From Myrica gale (taxonomy: Eukaryota; Streptophyta; Magnoliopsida; Fagales; Myricaceae), in contig OZ005604.1 in the NCBI GenBank assembly GCA_963930655.1, forward strand, positions 16,874,001 through 16,938,000: 64,000 nucleotides of DNA, in the 5' to 3' direction. Positions 59,057-64,000 of this stretch are shown here, in pieces. Within the stretch, counting starts at the first letter, position 1. Every line of letters starts with the position of its first letter. The position numbers and the translations under genes are program-made. The notes beneath the pieces were generated by a model. That model was given only the letters and a program-made list of their open reading frames with translations, did no database searches and was not told the DNA's origin.

Positions 59057-59641
59057 ACCTTAACCTCAGCTGCAGATGACAAGCAAGATGGAAATGGACC
59101 CACGTAGCCGACTAACATGTGGTATTAGCTAGGTTAGGTACTAATACTTATATCATAGAGTATATAAATACGAGCTATTGGAAATAAAATATACGATTAG
59201 TTACCCGAAAAATGAAAAATAATTGTAAGATTCGTTAGGGCTGGCCGGCCTCATATGTACGACAAGGAAGGAAGACCCAAAATTATGGTCTTCGGTTGCA
59301 CGTGTTGCCCGCATTGCATCTCTCTCATTTCACTAACGAATATATTCCCTTTTCATGGCAAATGGAAAAGTCAACGCTTCTGTACACATTGCACATGTAA
59401 AATTATGTTAACTGGATATATAATGGTGAAATTTTAGTAGTTGGGCGGTAGGGGTATATATATATACATGGATTTGGTGGATGGAGGAGATCACAAAATT
59501 GGCCAGAATGAAATAATTTACTGACCTGCTCCTTAATGGCAATTGTTTTGTCACAAATTGCTCATGAACCACTCTTGTCTCTTTATGAGCAACCGGCCGC
59601 TACCACCCATGGAGATAGCCTGTAAAGAACAGAATATTGAG

Positions 59642-59717
59642 ACGTACAAATAAGACACTTATAGATACGTACAAATAAGACACTTATAGATACGTACAAA
59701 TAAGACACTTATAGATA
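59642..59717. repeat. 25-bp tandem repeat, three units
   Basis: Three direct copies of the unit that occurs twice at 29413-29462 in the other arm. Confidence 0.85.
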
Positions 59718-61678
59718 TTGTAGTAGGTAGGCAATAATTGGTGTATGGCTTGTATGATTTAGAGAACAAGTTCTGATTACATTAGAAGCGCACACATATA
59801 TACTAGAATAAAACAGAACTAAAAAAAAGCAAGGCGTTCAAAATCAACAAATTAACGTAGTTTGTTTGGATCTATAGTTGTTCTTGACCTATATTGTATA
59901 TCTTGTATTGTGGATTCAAAATGCAATAATAGCCTACCGACATTATTAAAAAAAAAGTCTAAAATGAAATAACTAAAGGTTAGATCTACAATTACTTAGA
60001 TCTAAGTTGTAATTATGAAAAGCATCAAGGAATATTTCAGGGCATCTGCAATTTTAATGGACTGGAGCTTAAGAACAAATCCTATGTATTTAAATATATA
60101 ATCAAACCCTTTGATTTGCTCCTCTTGCTTTTGTGCCAGGCGTAAGGACTTAGAGAAAGAGTGAAGAAAAAAAGTTGGGGGTTTGTGTCTAATTGTTTGT
60201 TTCAGTTTTCGCAATGGAAACTTCTTGGAAGATGTATATATGCATGCAGTCTATTTGTGCCAATATACAGATATGCAATGAGCCTGTAACAAATTTTGGA
60301 TTTCTGTACAACCGTGGGGAACTGAATGCAAAGTCATAGCAGTCTGCGCCATTTTCCTGAGAAAAAAAAAATAGCACTCGAATTTACTAACTTAGATGCA
60401 TTATTCCCCTGTTTCCTACTATAGAATTAAGAATAGAGTTCAAATGAAGCCAAATTTAGCATATATATATATATATATAGGTGTCGAATCCTACAGGAAG
60501 GAAATACGTGTTGGAAACCTCTAAACCAACTTGTTCTATGTCTTCCTATTGGAATCAGATCAAAATAGGGTACCCCTGAAGAGCAGAATGCATTTAAGGA
60601 TTGAGAAGCTAAGATTCTTCAATGTGCTTTTAATTAACAGATTACGTGCTGATTATGATCTTGGATATGTTCCTTAGTTAGTGTCAACTTGAAGCTGCTG
60701 ATCTTGTAGCGTTTTCTGGGAACAATAATATATTGTTAATTAACCTTGGAAAAGTAAGGACAAGGGTTCCTAAGCTATGGAATAATAATTTTTTATAGCA
60801 TATTATTCCTGTTCAAAAGAAGTTCCCATGGAATTGCTTTTCAACAAAGGAGGGTCCCAGCTTGACAACTCCTGCGGGAAAGGGAAAGAAGAGAAATATT
60901 GAAACAGATAAGGCAAAGAAAAGAATCACAAAAGGTAGAGTAGTTATGTTATGTGGCTATTCATGATCTTTAAGCAACTTTAGAGGACCCTGATCGTTAG
61001 GGTGTTTTGGAAGGGAGAATTGCTTCTTTATTTGGCTATCAGTTTCCTTTTGAGCTACCGCAAAAGCAACTACTTTGTAAGATCATTGTCATGACTTTGG
61101 CATAACATTTTGTGAGAGTAAAGTGAAATTTCACGAAGCTTTTTGTGTTGTGCATGTGCTGTGGCGTGCAGTTATGTTGATTCGATGTGTAGTCACTACT
61201 TCTTGAAAGTATTTAAAATAAATAAAGTGTAACATCCCGCCTTATCAAAATATATAAAAATACAAAAATTGAAGAAAACACCAAACGATCGATGCGTTCC
61301 TTAATCTACAGTAAGGTTTTCTCTTCTCAGGACTTCGGCAAAAGTACAATTTTTTTTCTAGTTTATACGATTATCCTCTCTCCCAAATCTCAATTTTTCT
61401 TTCAAATTGTAAAATTTCTCACCAATATCACCAAAGATTTTCGCCCTCTACAAAATCTTAGAGGCGATTAGTTCTTATAATTGGTCGTCCTTTCTCAAAG
61501 CGCAATTCAAAATCGTTATACCATCTCTGGTCTCCATCCCTCTATCAAAGCTCTCTTTCTTGTCATTTGAGATGCTCAGTGTTTCAAGACCGAGTATTCT
61601 TTTAAAGTACGCTTTTATTGTGGTCGAATGTCTTTGGTTTGATGTAGTGTTATGTTATTTTGTAGTTAATGTTGGAGA

Positions 61679-64000
61679 CACTACAAACAAAATGACCTTT
61701 AACAGCGGTCAGAAACCGCTGCTATAGCTTTAGCAGCGATTTTTTAGTGGCGGTCGCGACTGCTGCTATAGCTCCATCGCAATAGATCTATAGCGGCGGT
61801 TTGCGCGACCGCTGGTGAAGATTGGATCTATAGCAGCTGTCGCTATAGACTCGAACCACAATTGTGACATTTTTTTCAAGAGAAACGCCGCTACATGTAT
61901 TTAGCAGCATTTTAAAAAATGTTGCTATAGGTCTTTAGCATCGTTTTTAAAAATGCTACTATAGGTTAGCTCATTTTTTTGTATGTATGTGTCAGCATTT
62001 TTAAAACGCCACTAATTTTTTCCAATATTTTTCTATACATGCTTTTTTAATCGGTAATACAAATTTATATTCATAATCATAATTCATTGGATGTAAAAAC
62101 TTAAAGAACATGGATAATAAAACATATACTTCATCATTGATTAATAATATTTAACAACAAACACAAGAATCAGTACAAGTAATCTAAAAAGTAACAAATT
62201 TCTAATATAAATAACAATAAGCAAGGACCAACTAAAATATTCAAATACAACACAATAAGGAATGACCAATTAAAATCTTCCTCCTTTGACACATCAATAT
62301 CCTCTTGAATTCCCAGGCAGCCCTAAGTGTACCAAAATGAGGAAGAGATTAATTAACCTCACTAGGAAGCAATACAAAATATGAAAATGAGAAATGCTTA
62401 ACAATAAATGACAGAAAATAGTCTATCAGAATAATAGGGCCAACAATGGGATTGATAGCAAGATGCACACGTATGTGGATGGATTGGATATATGTATGTA
62501 CATATTGCTATATCATATGTGGATAAACTAACTATATGGATAAACAAAAGCAAAAATTGATGATGAATTACCAGAACTAGTTGCATCAATGCTATTCAGC
62601 TTATTGTCACCAAGTACACTGAAAACCAACAAAGAGAAAGATTACTAAACTTTGCATCTAAGAATTAACAGAAGCCATGGTATTTAGTACAAGCCTAAAA
62701 AGAAACGCTGATTCCACATAGTTTACAAATATGCTTTTCACCCGAATTATAATCAGTGTCATGGTTGAAAAAGTTATGTCAAGGCATCAACCTTTTCTCT
62801 CTAAAATGAAAGTACCTCCATCATTCATTTCCCCCCCCCCCCTCAAGCACTGCAAAACATTTCTTTATCCACAATAAAAACAAAACAAAAACTACTTTCA
62901 AGAGACGCACCTTATGTTCCATTCATTGTCAACATGAAGTGACCCTTTTGTAGTAGGCAAGTCTTCAGCTTCCATTTTTGCTCTAAGTGCTATCAATTTT
63001 TGCTCAATGACCGTCTCCAGCAGCTACATGTACATCATGTGAAACAATATTGATGTCACCTTCATTCATGTGCTATAAATTTTTGCACAAGAAACATTAT
63101 TGAATGGCCAATATATATTGCATTATCCTCTGCCACTAGTAGTTGCATTGACCAGTACAATGCCATAACTCCTGAGCAGCTTGCCTCAGTTTGAGGATTT
63201 ATCAAACATAATATCCAAAACAAATCAACCTTTCTATCTATGCTAGGCCCACACAACCTTCCTTAATATAAAACATTTCAATTTGCTGCGTACATAATGA
63301 TCTGACAATAACTGATACATATTCAGTGTTCTGCTTTCTTTTTGTTACCAAATACTATCACATACATTTTGTTTCCCAAAGAAGCACGATAAAACACTCT
63401 GTTTCATAACGTCTTAAACACAAAGACAAGCAACATCTTTTTATCACATTGTTTCAACATTTTCCTAAGCAAATACTATGGTTTTATAGCATCAAATCCC
63501 TTGCCAATTTATCATTTCCTCCTTTGGAGTACTAAAACCAACTCCTCTTTGGACAAACCTAAAGCTGCGATTCTAAAATCAGATATAAGTTAGAATTGCA
63601 GTTTTCCCATTCGTCCATGTGCGAACAATTGTGAAAAAGAAAGTTCTTGCTATTTGCTAGTACCATAAGAAAAACACGAACACACATACACACAATCGAA
63701 TCCAAAAACTACTTCCTCTTAACTAATCTAGCTCGAACCCAGCATTCTCAACAACGGTCATGATTCACTCACAACGAACAACTCTCTGATCTTCGATCAA
63801 ACAGAAGACAAATCAAACGAATTAAAAAAAAACAAGTCAAAATGTGTTAAAAAAAACTAAAAGAAGCTTAAAATTAACGCAAATAACAAAAGTTAAAAGG
63901 AAAGGGGGGAAATCCCAGAGCCTTGTGTGCAGGCCGAGCGCAATAGGGCTCTGGAAATTCTAGAGCGACGCACGCGACCTTGCGAGCAACAGGGCGCTGA
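61679..64000. mobile_element. CACTA (EnSpm)-type DNA transposon, left end; runs off window
   Basis: It starts CACTACAAACAAAATG, the hallmark terminus. It is followed by subterminal repeats in both directions of words such as gcggtc, gctgctatagc and tagcagcg (61700-61960). The right end and target duplication partner lie outside the window. The interior to 64000 is AT-rich and shows no recognisable transposase part, although a transposase may lie further right. Confidence 0.75.

Larger units (their letters stand above)
57074..61635 (-). repeat. Inverted duplication block B, right copy (peroxidase arm)
   Basis: Reverse complement of 27498-32005. It carries a third unit of the 25-bp tandem repeat and a roughly 35-bp extra segment at 59229-59262 containing GGCCGGCC, absent from the left arm. 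It ends only about 40 bp before a CACTA terminus. No coding sequence other than the peroxidase. Confidence 0.9.

Noticed and set aside
1-64000. tRNA or rRNA genes
   Set aside because: No cloverleaf-like sequence with proper A and B boxes and no rRNA core words were seen by eye; a covariance-model scan would be decisive.

Overview
The window is nuclear DNA from a flowering plant, most likely a eudicot and perhaps a rosid tree. The evidence is AT-rich intergenic DNA, multi-exon genes with short plant-type introns, plant-specific families (class III peroxidase, SOFL, ATXR2-type SET protein, ankyrin-PGG protein, captured MRS2-11-like and subtilase pieces), and plant LTR-Copia, hAT, Harbinger-like and CACTA elements. 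Nothing looks bacterial, viral-genomic or organellar.

The left third (1 to about 22 kb) is the conserved gene block. An ATXR2-type SET-domain gene runs in from the left edge on the + strand. Its last exon is interrupted by a 2.66-kb hAT element. A CCCH zinc-finger gene of the AtC3H40 type (11 coding exons, - strand) lies tail-to-tail with it. From memory these two are also neighbours in Arabidopsis (At3g21810/At3g21820). A TraB-family gene (9 coding exons, + strand) starts head-to-head with the CCCH gene across a short shared upstream region. Introns of these genes hold small repeats: a foldback element, an antisense LINE tail and a TRIM-like repeat pair. Each gene has one GC-AG intron (TraB and CCCH).

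From about 25.1 kb to 61.6 kb the window is built around two inverted duplications. Block B (about 4.5 kb) carries a complete class III peroxidase gene. It is present at 27.5-32.0 kb (+) and, inverted, at 57.1-61.6 kb. Both copies are open, each with 326 aa and five differences. Block A (about 2.3 kb) is the 3' end of a Copia element plus its downstream flank, present at 44.5-46.8 kb and, inverted, at 25.1-27.5 kb. The blocks are adjacent on the left but 10 kb apart on the right, and their order does not fit one simple inverted duplication.

Between the arms lie a SOFL-like gene (32.2 kb), a 3.5-kb GC-rich-ended repeat region carrying fragments of two unrelated host genes (34.4 and 36.6 kb), a decayed ankyrin-PGG gene with a hAT MITE in an intron (38.8-41.0 kb), and a Copia element with gag and pol (41.0-45.9 kb). 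They are followed by a long foldback element (47.7-48.4 kb), a second hAT of the same family with a Harbinger-like MITE nested in it (49.9-52.5 kb), and a short young Copia with 258-bp LTRs and perfect 5-bp target duplications (52.9-55.6 kb). That Copia sits in a small gene fragment resembling TMEM214/DUF2359 proteins. The right edge (61.7-64.0 kb) opens into a CACTA-type element that continues past the window.

I found no credible evidence for a wholly new molecular system. The strongest unusual items are the interrupted ATXR2-like gene, the inverted peroxidase duplication, the repeat region with two host-gene fragments, and the two GC-AG introns.
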